In this document: positions 16,264 through 24,928 of the stretch, piece by piece
Position numbering within the stretch: the stretch's first letter is position 1
Layout of the letters: each line of letters opens with the position of its first letter
From: Brevibacillus sedimenti
GTDB lineage: Bacteria > Bacillota > Bacilli > Brevibacillales > Brevibacillaceae
Reading direction: 5' to 3'
NCBI RefSeq assembly: GCF_020923495.1
Contig: NZ_CP064048.1
Coordinates: 2,063,501-2,127,500 of the forward strand
DNA: 64,000 nucleotides
Translations under genes and position numbers: made by a program
The notes under the pieces: model-generated
What the model saw: the letters and a program-made list of their open reading frames with translations, nothing else
The model's database searches: none
Told to the model about the DNA's origin: nothing

Positions 16264-17280
16264 ATGAAGACAGTGGAAGAATTGGAACGGAAAATGACAG
16301 AACCTTCAGACGATTTGGTTCGAGCGGTATCCCAACTGGACGGGGATCTGATCATCCTCGGCGTCGGCGGCAAGATGGGACCCAGTTTGGCCATGTTGGC
16401 GAAAAACGCGATCAGGGCGGCAGGAGGGAAGCAGCGGGTGATTGGCGTTTCCCGTTTTTCCTCCGGGACGCTCCGATCCAAGCTGGAGGCAGCCGGGATT
16501 GAAACGATATCGGCCGATTTGCTGGACGACCAACAGCTTCAGCAGCTGCCCAAGGCGGAGAATGTCATCTACATGGCCGGCCAAAAGTTTGGCACGACTG
16601 GCCGAGAGCCGTATACCTGGGCGATGAATGCCTACCTGCCGGGCCGGGTAGCGGAAGCGTTTCGCCACTCGCGGATCGTCTCCTATTCGACGGGGAACGT
16701 GTATCCGCTCATGCCGGTCAAAGGGGGAGGAGCCACCGAGGAGACGCCGGTTGCGCCGGTGGGCGAATACGCGCAGTCGTGCCTGGGCCGGGAGCGGATT
16801 TTCTCCTATTTTTCAACCGTTTACAACATCCCCATGCTGCATTTTCGGCTCAATTATGCGATAGACATGAGATACGGGGTCCTGCTGGAAGTAGCCTCAG
16901 CCGTCCGCGAGCGGCAGCCGATTGATTTGAGCATGGGGCACGTCAACGTCATCTGGCAGGGGGACGCCAACGAAATGGCGATCCGCTCGCTCGCCCTGTG
17001 CGACACGCCTCCTCGCATCCTGAACGTAACCGGTCCGGAAACGATTTCCGTACGCTGGCTGGCTGAACAGTTCGCCAAGCGCTTTGGGGTCGATCCCATC
17101 TTCGTGAACGAGGAGCAGGATACCGCCCTCCTGAGCAATGCGTCTGAAGCCCATCGGCTGTTCGGGTACCCGCGGGTCTCGCTTCAGCAGATGATCGACT
17201 GGACGGTGGAGTGGATCGAAGCGGGCGGCGAGATTTTGAACAAAGCGACGCGCTTCCAGGAGCGAAAGGGGGAATTTTGA
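16264..17280 (+). CDS. NAD-dependent epimerase/dehydratase-type SDR protein
   Basis: A 338-residue extended short-chain dehydrogenase. The nucleotide-binding loop is LGVGGKMG (residues 33-39). The region VIYMAGQKFGTTG and the VSYSTGNVYP strand follow the SDR pattern. The usual catalytic Tyr-x3-Lys reads Tyr169-Ala-Gln-Ser-Cys173, so the lysine seems replaced and the chemistry may differ from normal epimerases. First gene of the cluster; the next gene begins 1 nt after its stop. From context it probably acts on a uronate or amino-sugar intermediate. Substrate unknown. Confidence 0.7.
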   Translation: MKTVEELERKMTEPSDDLVRAVSQLDGDLIILGVGGKMGPSLAMLAKNAIRAAGGKQRVIGVSRFSSGTLRSKLEAAGIETISADLLDDQQLQQLPKAENVIYMAGQKFGTTGREPYTWAMNAYLPGRVAEAFRHSRIVSYSTGNVYPLMPVKGGGATEETPVAPVGEYAQSCLGRERIFSYFSTVYNIPMLHFRLNYAIDMRYGVLLEVASAVRERQPIDLSMGHVNVIWQGDANEMAIRSLALCDTPPRILNVTGPETISVRWLAEQFAKRFGVDPIFVNEEQDTALLSNASEAHRLFGYPRVSLQQMIDWTVEWIEAGGEILNKATRFQERKGEF

Positions 17281-17281
17281 G

Positions 17282-18342
17282 GTGGTCCAAGGGCTTCGTC
17301 CGGCTGTCGCCAAAAACCTGTACGAAGGGGTGGTGATTCCGGCCCACCCGCTCGCGCTCGATGCCTCACGCAAGCTGGACGAACGGCGGCAGCGCGGGCT
17401 GACGCGATACTATCTGGCTGCCGGAGCCGGTGGAGTGGCCGTGGGAGTCCACACGACCCAGTTTGAGATCAGGGACCGGGAGATCAATCTGCTGGAACCG
17501 GTGCTGCGTCTCGCTGCCGAGGAAGTGGAGCGGGCGGGAAAAACCGACTCGTTCATCAAGGTAGCAGGCATTTGCGGCCCCACCGCACAGGCGCTGCACG
17601 AAGCGGAATTGGCGGCCAAACTGGGCTACGATCTGGGGCTGGTCAGCATGGGAGGGCTTCACGACTGGAGTGAAGCGGACCTGCTGCGGCGAACCGAGGA
17701 GATCGCCAAAGTAATCCCGGTGTTTGGCTTTTACCTGCAGCCCGCAGTCGGGGGACGGGTGCTGAGCGCCGCGTTTTGGCGGGAGTTTGCCGAGATTCCC
17801 GGCGTCATGGCGGTGAAGATCGCCCCGTTCAACCGGTACCAGACGCTCGATGTCGTGCGGGCCGTCTGCCAATCCAGCCGCCGTGACGACATTGCCCTGT
17901 ACACGGGCAACGACGACAACATCGTCGCCGATCTGCTGACGATCTATCGGGTTTGGGTGGACGGAAAGCCGGTGGAAAAACGGATCGTCGGGGGCTGCTC
18001 GGCCACTGGGCGGTCTGGACGCATGCGGCTGTGAGGCTGCTCGACGAGATCAAGCGGGCGAGGGAGAGCGGGATGATTCCGGCAGAGCTGCTGGTCCGCG
18101 GCATCGCCGTTACGGACGCCAATGCCGCCTTTTTCGACCCCGCACATCACTTTGCCGGGTGCATCCCCGGCATCCACGAAGTGCTGCGGCGGCAGGGGCT
18201 GCTGGCGGGGCGATGGTGCCTGCGGCCGGATGAAGAACTGTCGGAAGGCCAGATGGAGGAGATTGACCGCGTGTACCGGGAGTACCCGGAGCTGAATGAC
18301 GATTGGTTTGTCCAAAAACATTTGGATGAGTGGCTGTCATAA
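17282..18342 (+). pseudogene. Dihydrodipicolinate synthase/aldolase-family protein, frame broken by one missing base
   Basis: A class I aldolase of the DapA family. The Schiff-base lysine is Lys179 in GVMAVKIAPF, and a conserved Tyr sits in FGFYLQP about 28 residues before it. In sugar clusters such proteins usually split 2-keto-3-deoxy sugar acids. The frame is lost at a GGGGG run (17990-17994): one added G joins the N-terminal 237 residues to LLGHWAVWTHAAVRLLD and the rest, giving 353 residues, a plausible full length. Both halves are well kept, so an error or recent mutation is likely. GTG start with AAAGGGGGAA upstream. Confidence 0.75.
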
Positions 18343-18374
18343 GTCCCAACAGGCGCAGGGAGGAGGGCGTGGCG

Positions 18375-19724
18375 ATGCAGATCAAAATCAAGATCGGGGT
18401 TATCGGACCAGTCGCGATTGTGGAAAACATCCGGGAGGCGATCAAATCGTTTCCCAATTTCATCCCCGTATTTCGCGCTTCCGATCAGATTACGGACGCG
18501 CCCGTCTTTGCCCGAGAGTTGATGGACGAAGTGGAGGTGCTGCTGTTTTCCGGCTACTATCCGTACAAAATCGCCAAGGAATCCGTGTCCTTTACCGTCC
18601 CGGTCCACTACGTGCCGCTGACGGGAACGGGACTGTACCGCGCGCTGTTTCGCCTGTATCCGTACAGGAAGAGGGGCTGCTTCTCCATTGACACGATTGC
18701 CCCGCAGGCGGTGGAAAAAGTGCTGAACGAACTGGGAGAGCCGTTTGCCGAGATGCACTACTACAGCGGGGGCTCCTATCAGGTGGAGGAGATGATCCGC
18801 TTTCACCGGGAAGCGTTTGAGCAGGGGATAAGCGACGGGGCGCTGACCGGCGTGAAGGCCGTGTCCGACGCGCTGACCAGTCTTGGCATTCCCAACGAGT
18901 GGGTGACGCCCACCATCCAGGACATCACCGTATCCCTGGAGCGGGCGCTGCTGTCCACGGAGAAGCGGCGCAACAAGGAGTCGCAAATCGTCTTCGGACT
19001 GATTCAGATCGACGGCTACACGCAGTGGGTAGAGCGGAGCTCGTCCGAGTACGACGTGCAGAAGCGAAAACTGGAGATTCACCGGATGTTTCTCGATTAC
19101 GTGGGCTGCCTGGACGGCTATTTGACCAGCCTGGGCGGGGGAGAGTACCAGTTTGTCACCACCCGGGGAATTTTCGAACGGGAGACGAGAGGGTACAAAT
19201 TCATTCCGCTCTTGTCGGACGCGAAATCCGCCCTGGGCGTTTCGCTCAGTATTGGCGTCGGCTTTGGCAAGTCGGCCAACGAAGCGGGAACCCACGCCCG
19301 GCTGGCGCTCCGCCAATCCAAAGAGTTCGGAGGGGACATCTGCTTCATCGTGCTGGAAGACAGGAGCGTCATCGGACCGGTCGAAATGGCGCATCCGATG
19401 GTGTACGGGCTGTCCATCACCGACAAGGACCTGCTGCAAAAGGCGGAAAAGGCGGGCATGACCGCTGCCTACATGAGCAAACTGATGGCACAGGTCACGC
19501 GTCTGGGGAAAACGGAGTACACCGCGCAAGAGCTGGCCTCGATTCTTGGGGTGACCGTACGCAGCGCCCACCGCATCTTGCTGCAGTGGCTCGACGCCGG
19601 GCTGGTGGAGATCGTCGGGGTGGAAAAAATCACGTCGCGGGGCAGGCCGCGGCAGGTGTACCGCCTCTCTTTTGCCGCCTCTCCGATCAACCACAGCGAG
19701 CATGAGCGGGCCTCGGCCGAGTGA
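18375..19724 (+). CDS. Regulator with nucleotidyl-cyclase-like (GGDEF/GTP cyclohydrolase III-like) domain and C-terminal winged helix
   Basis: A 449-residue protein. Residues about 1-160 form an alpha/beta domain (MQIKIKIGVIGPVAIVENI). Residues about 210-345 read like a cyclase/GGDEF-fold domain with a degenerate signature (SLGGGEYQFVTT) followed by LSIGVGFGKSANEAGTHARLAL, close to the GGDEF/GTP cyclohydrolase III pattern. Residues about 385-440 are a winged helix (TAQELASILGVTVRSAHRILLQWLDAG) with SRGRPRQVYRL. It therefore looks like a DNA-binding sensor. ATG 18375 has GGAGGG upstream. It sits between the two units whose promoters share an identical element, so it probably regulates both. 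Confidence 0.6.
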   Translation: MQIKIKIGVIGPVAIVENIREAIKSFPNFIPVFRASDQITDAPVFARELMDEVEVLLFSGYYPYKIAKESVSFTVPVHYVPLTGTGLYRALFRLYPYRKRGCFSIDTIAPQAVEKVLNELGEPFAEMHYYSGGSYQVEEMIRFHREAFEQGISDGALTGVKAVSDALTSLGIPNEWVTPTIQDITVSLERALLSTEKRRNKESQIVFGLIQIDGYTQWVERSSSEYDVQKRKLEIHRMFLDYVGCLDGYLTSLGGGEYQFVTTRGIFERETRGYKFIPLLSDAKSALGVSLSIGVGFGKSANEAGTHARLALRQSKEFGGDICFIVLEDRSVIGPVEMAHPMVYGLSITDKDLLQKAEKAGMTAAYMSKLMAQVTRLGKTEYTAQELASILGVTVRSAHRILLQWLDAGLVEIVGVEKITSRGRPRQVYRLSFAASPINHSEHERASAE

Positions 19725-19732
19725 GCGGGAAG

Positions 19733-19785
19733 GAATTTCAGACGGGTTTTCGACATTGACCCATTATCTGGGGATTGCGTACAGT
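19733..19785 (+). promoter_or_regulatory. Second copy of the cluster element with promoter, before the ABC importer genes
   Basis: GAATTTCAGACGGGTTTTCG (19733-19752), -35 TTGACC (19756-19761), 18-bp spacer, -10 TACAGT (19780-19785). It differs from the copy at 16150 by one base in 20 and has identical geometry. It begins 8 bases after the regulator stop. Confidence 0.65.
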
Positions 19786-19920
19786 TGAAGTACAGCAGCA
19801 TTTATCTGAATGTTTTCAATATTATTGCCGAATGGGGCTTGGACCTGGATGAGCGGTCCACCGTCCTGACGGCAGACCCGGCTCATCCGATTGGTAACGG
19901 AAAAAAACGGGGGGATTCGC

Positions 19921-21255
19921 ATGCGTAAACACCGCATCATCAAATGGCTGGCAGCCGTTGGCCTGAGCGGAACGCTGCTCATCAGCGGCTGCTCGGGCAG
20001 CCAGGACGCCTCTGGAGAGACCGGCGAAAAGGTGTCCATAAAACTCGGCTACTACTCGTCCGGCTCCTCGGATGCAAAAATGCAGGAGCTGGTGAAGCGA
20101 TTCATGGAAAAGCACCGCAACATCGAAGTGACGACAGAATCGGCGCCATACGGCAAGTTCTTTCAAAAGCTGGACACCCAGATTGCCGCCGGCAGCGCGC
20201 CTGACGTCTGGCTCTCCGACGGTGTCTACGTGGCCAAGTTTGCCGAGCGGGGGGCTGCCAGGGATCTGACCGACTGGGTCATGAGGGACTTGAACACGGA
20301 CGACTACTACGGCCTGGAGTTCAACAAGGACGCCGACGGACGCTACTGGGGAGTGCCGCAGGGGCTGCAGATCGCGGTGCTGTTTTACAACAAGGAGATG
20401 TTTGACAAAGCGGGAGTGCCGTACCCGAACGAAAACTGGACCTGGGACGATCTGAAACAAGCGGCTGAAGTGCTTACGCTTGACAGCAGCGGACGCAATG
20501 CCCGCGACCCGGCCTTTGACGGAAAGGCTGTCAATCAATTCGGCCTGGCCTTTTTCAGCATCACCGAGGGCTGGATGAGCGTGCTCAAGTCCTACGGCGG
20601 CGGCGTATTGGACGAGACGATGCAAAAATCGATCATCCAATCGCCGGAAAACAAGCAGGCGCTGGAGTGGATTGTGGACGGGATGAAGCGCAACCTGTTT
20701 ACCGATCCGAGCGATCTGAAAAGCTTTAAAAGCCCGGTCGCCCCGTTCCCCAGCAGGCAGGCAGCGATGCGGATCGGCATTTACGCCAGGGTGCTGGCGG
20801 CCAACGAAGCGGGCCTGAACTACGACGTTACCCTGCTGCCCAAAGGGCCGGACGGCAAGCGGTTTGCCCCGATCATCGCCAATTCCTGGGTGATCAACAG
20901 CAAGACGAGCGACGCGAAGGCACAGGCTGCCTGGGAGTGGATCAAGTACTGGGTGACGGACGACGAGGTGCAGCAGGAATGGGCCCGTCTGGGCGAAGCG
21001 GTGCCGGTGAAAAAATCGGTGGCGAACTCCCCGCTGTTCCTCGATACCGGCACTCCGCCGCAAAACAAGCAGGCGTTTTTGGACAGCTTCGCCTTCGCCG
21101 GCCGGCTGGACGACAACGCGGTGTGGGAAGAGTGGCTGAGCAAGTTTAACGACAACATGAACCGTGCCTTCTTGGGCGAGATGTCGGTAGAGGAAGCGAT
21201 GGCCAAGGCGGATCAAGAAGTGCAGCAGGTGCTGGACGCATTTTACAAAAAGTGA
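19921..21255 (+). CDS. ABC sugar transporter, lipoprotein solute-binding component
   Basis: A 444-residue family-1 solute-binding lipoprotein. Basic start MRKHRIIKW, hydrophobic core and lipobox LISGC (Cys near residue 24). The mature part shows FYNKEMFDKAGVPYPNENWTWDDL, typical of oligosaccharide binders. ATG 19921 has a GGGGGG ribosome site; the upstream in-frame ATG at 19891 would spoil the signal peptide. It heads the second unit of the cluster. Cargo is probably the oligosaccharide released by an extracellular lyase. Confidence 0.88.
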   Translation: MRKHRIIKWLAAVGLSGTLLISGCSGSQDASGETGEKVSIKLGYYSSGSSDAKMQELVKRFMEKHRNIEVTTESAPYGKFFQKLDTQIAAGSAPDVWLSDGVYVAKFAERGAARDLTDWVMRDLNTDDYYGLEFNKDADGRYWGVPQGLQIAVLFYNKEMFDKAGVPYPNENWTWDDLKQAAEVLTLDSSGRNARDPAFDGKAVNQFGLAFFSITEGWMSVLKSYGGGVLDETMQKSIIQSPENKQALEWIVDGMKRNLFTDPSDLKSFKSPVAPFPSRQAAMRIGIYARVLAANEAGLNYDVTLLPKGPDGKRFAPIIANSWVINSKTSDAKAQAAWEWIKYWVTDDEVQQEWARLGEAVPVKKSVANSPLFLDTGTPPQNKQAFLDSFAFAGRLDDNAVWEEWLSKFNDNMNRAFLGEMSVEEAMAKADQEVQQVLDAFYKK

Positions 21256-21267
21256 GGGCGCGTCGAG

Positions 21268-22188
21268 ATGGAAACGGTGAAGAAAAATGCCCTAAAGAAG
21301 AGCGAGGGGAGATGGGGACTTTTAATGGTCTCCCCTTACATCGTCCACTTCGTCGTGTTTGTGGCGGTGACGTTTCTCGCCTCGCTCTATTTCAGTTTTT
21401 CGGACTATGACATCCTGAATCCGCCAAAGTGGGTGGGTCTGGCCAATTACGAGAAGCTGGTGCAGGACCCGGTGTTTTGGAAAGCGCTGTGGAACACCGT
21501 TTATTTCGCCGTCTTGTTCGTGCCGGCCCAGACCTTTCTGGCACTGGTGCTGGCGGTCGCGCTGAACCAGAAGCTGAGGGGGTTGAAGCTGATCCGGCTG
21601 GCCCATTTTCTGCCGGTCATCTCCTCCTGGACGGTGATCTACTACGTGGCCGACGCGATCTTCAACCCGCGTTTCGGCATGGCCAACTCCCTGCTCATGC
21701 GGCTGGGGCTGGAGCCGCAGAAATGGCTGCAGGACGAGTTGCTGGTCATCCCCATCCTGGTGCTGGTGGCTGTCTGGAAGGGGGTCGGCTACATCATGGT
21801 GATCTTTCTGGCGGGTCTGCAAAACGTTCCGCAGGAGATGTACGAGGCGGCCGACATCGACGGAGCGGGAACAGTCAAAAAGTTTTTCAAGATCACCATG
21901 CCGATGATCTCCGGGACGACCTTTTTGGTCCTCATCCTCAGCACCATCTCCACGTTTCAGGCGTTTGAGCAAATCTACGTGATGACCGGCGGATCGGTGG
22001 ACGCCACGGCGGCCGGCGGCCCCAACAACGCCAGCCTGCTGCTGATGGTGTACCTGTATCGCGAAGGCTTTTCCTTCCTCCATATGGGCTATGCCTCGGC
22101 AATCGCCTGGGTGCTGTTCATCATTTTGTTCGTGCTTACGCTGATCCAGGTCAAACTGCAAAAGCGCTGGGTGTATTACGAGAAATAA
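21268..22188 (+). CDS. ABC sugar transporter permease (UgpA type)
   Basis: A 306-residue CUT1 permease with six predicted helices. EAA loop: QEMYEAADIDGAGTVKKFFKITMPM. It starts 12 nt after the binding-protein gene, GTCGAG... being a weak ribosome site, which suggests translational coupling. No ATPase gene is in the cluster; a shared MsmX-type ATPase is expected. Confidence 0.88.
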   Translation: METVKKNALKKSEGRWGLLMVSPYIVHFVVFVAVTFLASLYFSFSDYDILNPPKWVGLANYEKLVQDPVFWKALWNTVYFAVLFVPAQTFLALVLAVALNQKLRGLKLIRLAHFLPVISSWTVIYYVADAIFNPRFGMANSLLMRLGLEPQKWLQDELLVIPILVLVAVWKGVGYIMVIFLAGLQNVPQEMYEAADIDGAGTVKKFFKITMPMISGTTFLVLILSTISTFQAFEQIYVMTGGSVDATAAGGPNNASLLLMVYLYREGFSFLHMGYASAIAWVLFIILFVLTLIQVKLQKRWVYYEK

Positions 22189-22219
22189 GGATGGGTCCCG
22201 GAGTGAAAGGAGGCGTTCC

Positions 22220-23044
22220 ATGAACTACTTCCGATTGAAAAAAGCAGCCGGCTACGCTGTGATTCTGTTCAGTTCGCTCGTGATGCTTGTGCCCTTTGTC
22301 ACCGCCGTATTCAACTCGCTGAAGACGTATCAGCAGTACACGGCCGTACCGTCCACGTGGCTGCCCGATCCCGTGCAGTGGAGCAACTACGCCGAAGTCT
22401 GGAACATGGCTGATTTTGGCACCTACACGTTGAACAGCCTGATCGTCGCGATCCTGTCTGTCATCGGGGCCATTCTGTCCAACTCCATGATCGCCTACGC
22501 GTTTGCCCGACTGGATTTTCCCTTCAAAAACACGCTGTTTCTGATCGTGCTGGGAACGATGATGATTCCCGCCGTTGTGACGATGATTCCGCAGTTTATC
22601 ATCTTCAAGGAGCTAAAGATGCTGGATACCCTGATGCCGCTGTGGATTATCGAGTGGCTCGGGCAGCCGTTCGGGATCTTCCTGATGCGGCAGGCGTTTT
22701 TGAGCGTCCCGACCGCGTATGAAGACGCGGCCAAGCTGGACGGCTGCAATCCGTTCCAAATCTACTGGCGGATATTTTTGCCCATGTGCAAGCCGGCTCT
22801 CGCCACGCTGGCCATCTTTACCTTCATGACCAAGTGGAACGAAATTCTGATGCCGGTGCTGTACCTGACGTCCAAAGAAAAGTACACGCTGCCGATCGGC
22901 ATCCTGGCGCTGCAGGGGCAGTGGTTCGGGAACGAACAGTACCTGGTGGCGGCCGCGCTGTTGAGTCTCCTGCCCATTCTCATCGTCTTTCTCATCGGAG
23001 AAAAGTACTTTGTCCACGGAGCAGGCAGTTCCGGTTTGAAGTAA
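22220..23044 (+). CDS. ABC sugar transporter permease (UgpE type)
   Basis: A 274-residue CUT1 permease with six predicted helices. EAA loop: TAYEDAAKLDGCNPFQIYWRIFLPM. AAAGGAGG precedes the ATG by 8 nt. Partner of the previous permease. Confidence 0.88.
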   Translation: MNYFRLKKAAGYAVILFSSLVMLVPFVTAVFNSLKTYQQYTAVPSTWLPDPVQWSNYAEVWNMADFGTYTLNSLIVAILSVIGAILSNSMIAYAFARLDFPFKNTLFLIVLGTMMIPAVVTMIPQFIIFKELKMLDTLMPLWIIEWLGQPFGIFLMRQAFLSVPTAYEDAAKLDGCNPFQIYWRIFLPMCKPALATLAIFTFMTKWNEILMPVLYLTSKEKYTLPIGILALQGQWFGNEQYLVAAALLSLLPILIVFLIGEKYFVHGAGSSGLK

Positions 23045-23090
23045 ACGGCCGCGGGACAGCTCCCTGCGGCAAGCGGAAAGGGTGATGGAC

Positions 23091-24083
23091 ATGTACCGGG
23101 TCGTCGTCATCGGGGCGGGCGAAATCGCCAACAGCCATTTGGAGGCGATCAAAACGAGCAGCGAGCTAAAGGCGGTCGCGGTCGCCGACATCGACGCCGG
23201 GCGGGCACAGGCGGTTGGCAGACGCTTCGGCGTCACTCCCTACACGTCCTACAGGGAGATGGTGGAACGGGAACAGCCTGATATCGCGGTTGTGGCCCTG
23301 CCGCACCACCTGCACCGGGAGGCCGCCGTCCTCGCTGCGGAGCACGGCTGCCACATCTTGTTGGAAAAGCCCATGGCGAGGAACGAAGCGGAGTGCGATG
23401 CGATCATCCGGGCGGCGCAGCAGCACCGCGTGACGCTGATGGTGGGGCATACCCAGCACTTCAAGCCGGAGAACCGCAAAGCCAAAGCGCTGATGAAAAC
23501 CGGGGCGCTGGGCCGGCTGGTGATGGTCAACGACACGCGCCACCTCCACTACTTCCGTGAAGAGCGGCCTGCCTGGTTTTTGGATAAGGCCAAGGCGGGC
23601 GGCGGCATACTGATGAATCTGGGCGTCCATTCCGTCGACAAGCTGCAGTGGCTGACGGACAGCAGGGTGGTCCGGGTGAAGGCATCTGTCAGCCACTTCG
23701 GCCCGAGGGGAGACGTCGAGGGGAGCGGCCTGGCCTATTTGGAGACGGACAGCGGCGTGGTGGCGACGATTTCACAGTCCGGATACAAGGGAGCGGCGAA
23801 AGACGAAACCGAGCTGATCTTTACCGGCGGGATGCTGAAACTGGTCAGCGGCAAAGGGCTGTGGATGAGCGACGGCGGGGAGTACCGGCGCGTCGAGGTG
23901 GAAGAGGAAGCTGATCCGTTCGCCCTGCAGTTTGCGGCGCTGCTTGCGGCAATCCGCACCGGCTCCGAACCGGAGTGCTCCGGGGCGTATGGGAAAAGTG
24001 TCGTCGGCGTGGTGGAGGCGATGTATCGCTCGCATCACCTCGGCGCGGAAGTGGAAGTCGCACAGGGGAGGTCAGCGCGGTGA
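23091..24083 (+). CDS. Gfo/Idh/MocA-family oxidoreductase
   Basis: A 330-residue NAD(P)-dependent sugar dehydrogenase. Rossmann motif VVVIGAGEIANSH at the start, family signature EKPMARNEAEC near residue 94, and the C-terminal beta-sheet substrate domain (GGGILMNLGVHSVD). Such enzymes oxidise or reduce sugars, inositols or amino sugars in the cytoplasm. ATG 23091 gives AAAGGG a 9-nt spacing; GTG 23082 and ATG 23085 are less likely. The stop overlaps the next start by 4 nt. Confidence 0.88.
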   Translation: MYRVVVIGAGEIANSHLEAIKTSSELKAVAVADIDAGRAQAVGRRFGVTPYTSYREMVEREQPDIAVVALPHHLHREAAVLAAEHGCHILLEKPMARNEAECDAIIRAAQQHRVTLMVGHTQHFKPENRKAKALMKTGALGRLVMVNDTRHLHYFREERPAWFLDKAKAGGGILMNLGVHSVDKLQWLTDSRVVRVKASVSHFGPRGDVEGSGLAYLETDSGVVATISQSGYKGAAKDETELIFTGGMLKLVSGKGLWMSDGGEYRRVEVEEEADPFALQFAALLAAIRTGSEPECSGAYGKSVVGVVEAMYRSHHLGAEVEVAQGRSAR

Positions 24084-24871
24084 AATGGAGCATGTGCACG
24101 ACGGGATGGAAGGAACACTCGCTGGAAGAGGCAGTCGCTGTCGCCAGACGCTTGGGATTGGACGGGCTCGAAATCTGGACGGGACATCTGGCCGAAGAAA
24201 AAGGACGTAACAGGACGCTGACGCAGGTGCGCGACCTGCTGCACCGCTTGGGGATGGCCGTGCCGATGCTCAGCACGTATGCCAATTTTTCTCCCGGCAG
24301 GGAAGCGGAGAGTCTGGCGGAGACGGAGGCAGCGATGCGGCAGGCGGTCGCGCTGGGCTGTCCGGCCGTGCGCGTCTTTGCCGGCACGAAGCCGTTTGCT
24401 CAGTCGACGGCAGAAGAGCGGGAGCGGATGATTGCCGCCCTGCAGCAGGCGGCGAAGCGAGGGGAGCAATACGGTGTAACCGTGGCCGTGGAGCTGCACA
24501 ACAACACCTACGCCGACAGCATCGAGGGAGTGGAAACGCTGCTGGCTGCGGCCGATCATCCGCGCTTGCGCCTGATTTTTGACGGCTTCAACCTGTACGT
24601 GGACGGACGGGACCAGTTGGTCGCGCTGGATCGCCTGTACCGCTGGATCGATCACGTCCATCTCAAAAACTACCGCTGGCAGCCGCAGCGGTGGGCCGAC
24701 AGCGTTCCCGTCTCCGTCTTTACGGGGGACGTGGACAATCGGAAGCTGTTGGCTGAGCTGGTCAGGCGCGGCTACCGGGGCTTTGTCTCCTTCGAATACT
24801 TCGGCGAGCAGGCGGAGTCGTGCGTCACGCAATCGCTCGAAGAGGTAAAGATGATCGCGCGTACAGAATGA
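24080..24871 (+). CDS. Sugar phosphate isomerase/epimerase (xylose isomerase-like TIM barrel)
   Basis: A 263-residue AP-endonuclease-2/xylose-isomerase-type barrel. Metal and substrate residues lie in TVAVELHNNTYAD, RLIFDGFNLYV, DHVHLKNY and GFVSFEYFGE (Glu, Asp, His, Glu as expected). GTG start with GGGGAGG 9 nt upstream, overlapping the oxidoreductase stop, so the two are made together and probably act on one substrate in sequence. Substrate not known. Confidence 0.8.
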   Translation: MKWSMCTTGWKEHSLEEAVAVARRLGLDGLEIWTGHLAEEKGRNRTLTQVRDLLHRLGMAVPMLSTYANFSPGREAESLAETEAAMRQAVALGCPAVRVFAGTKPFAQSTAEERERMIAALQQAAKRGEQYGVTVAVELHNNTYADSIEGVETLLAAADHPRLRLIFDGFNLYVDGRDQLVALDRLYRWIDHVHLKNYRWQPQRWADSVPVSVFTGDVDNRKLLAELVRRGYRGFVSFEYFGEQAESCVTQSLEEVKMIARTE

Positions 24872-24928
24872 ACGGAGCGGGGACGAGTCACGCGTAAAGG
24901 ACGTCCCGCTTCGCGAGGAGGAGAAATC

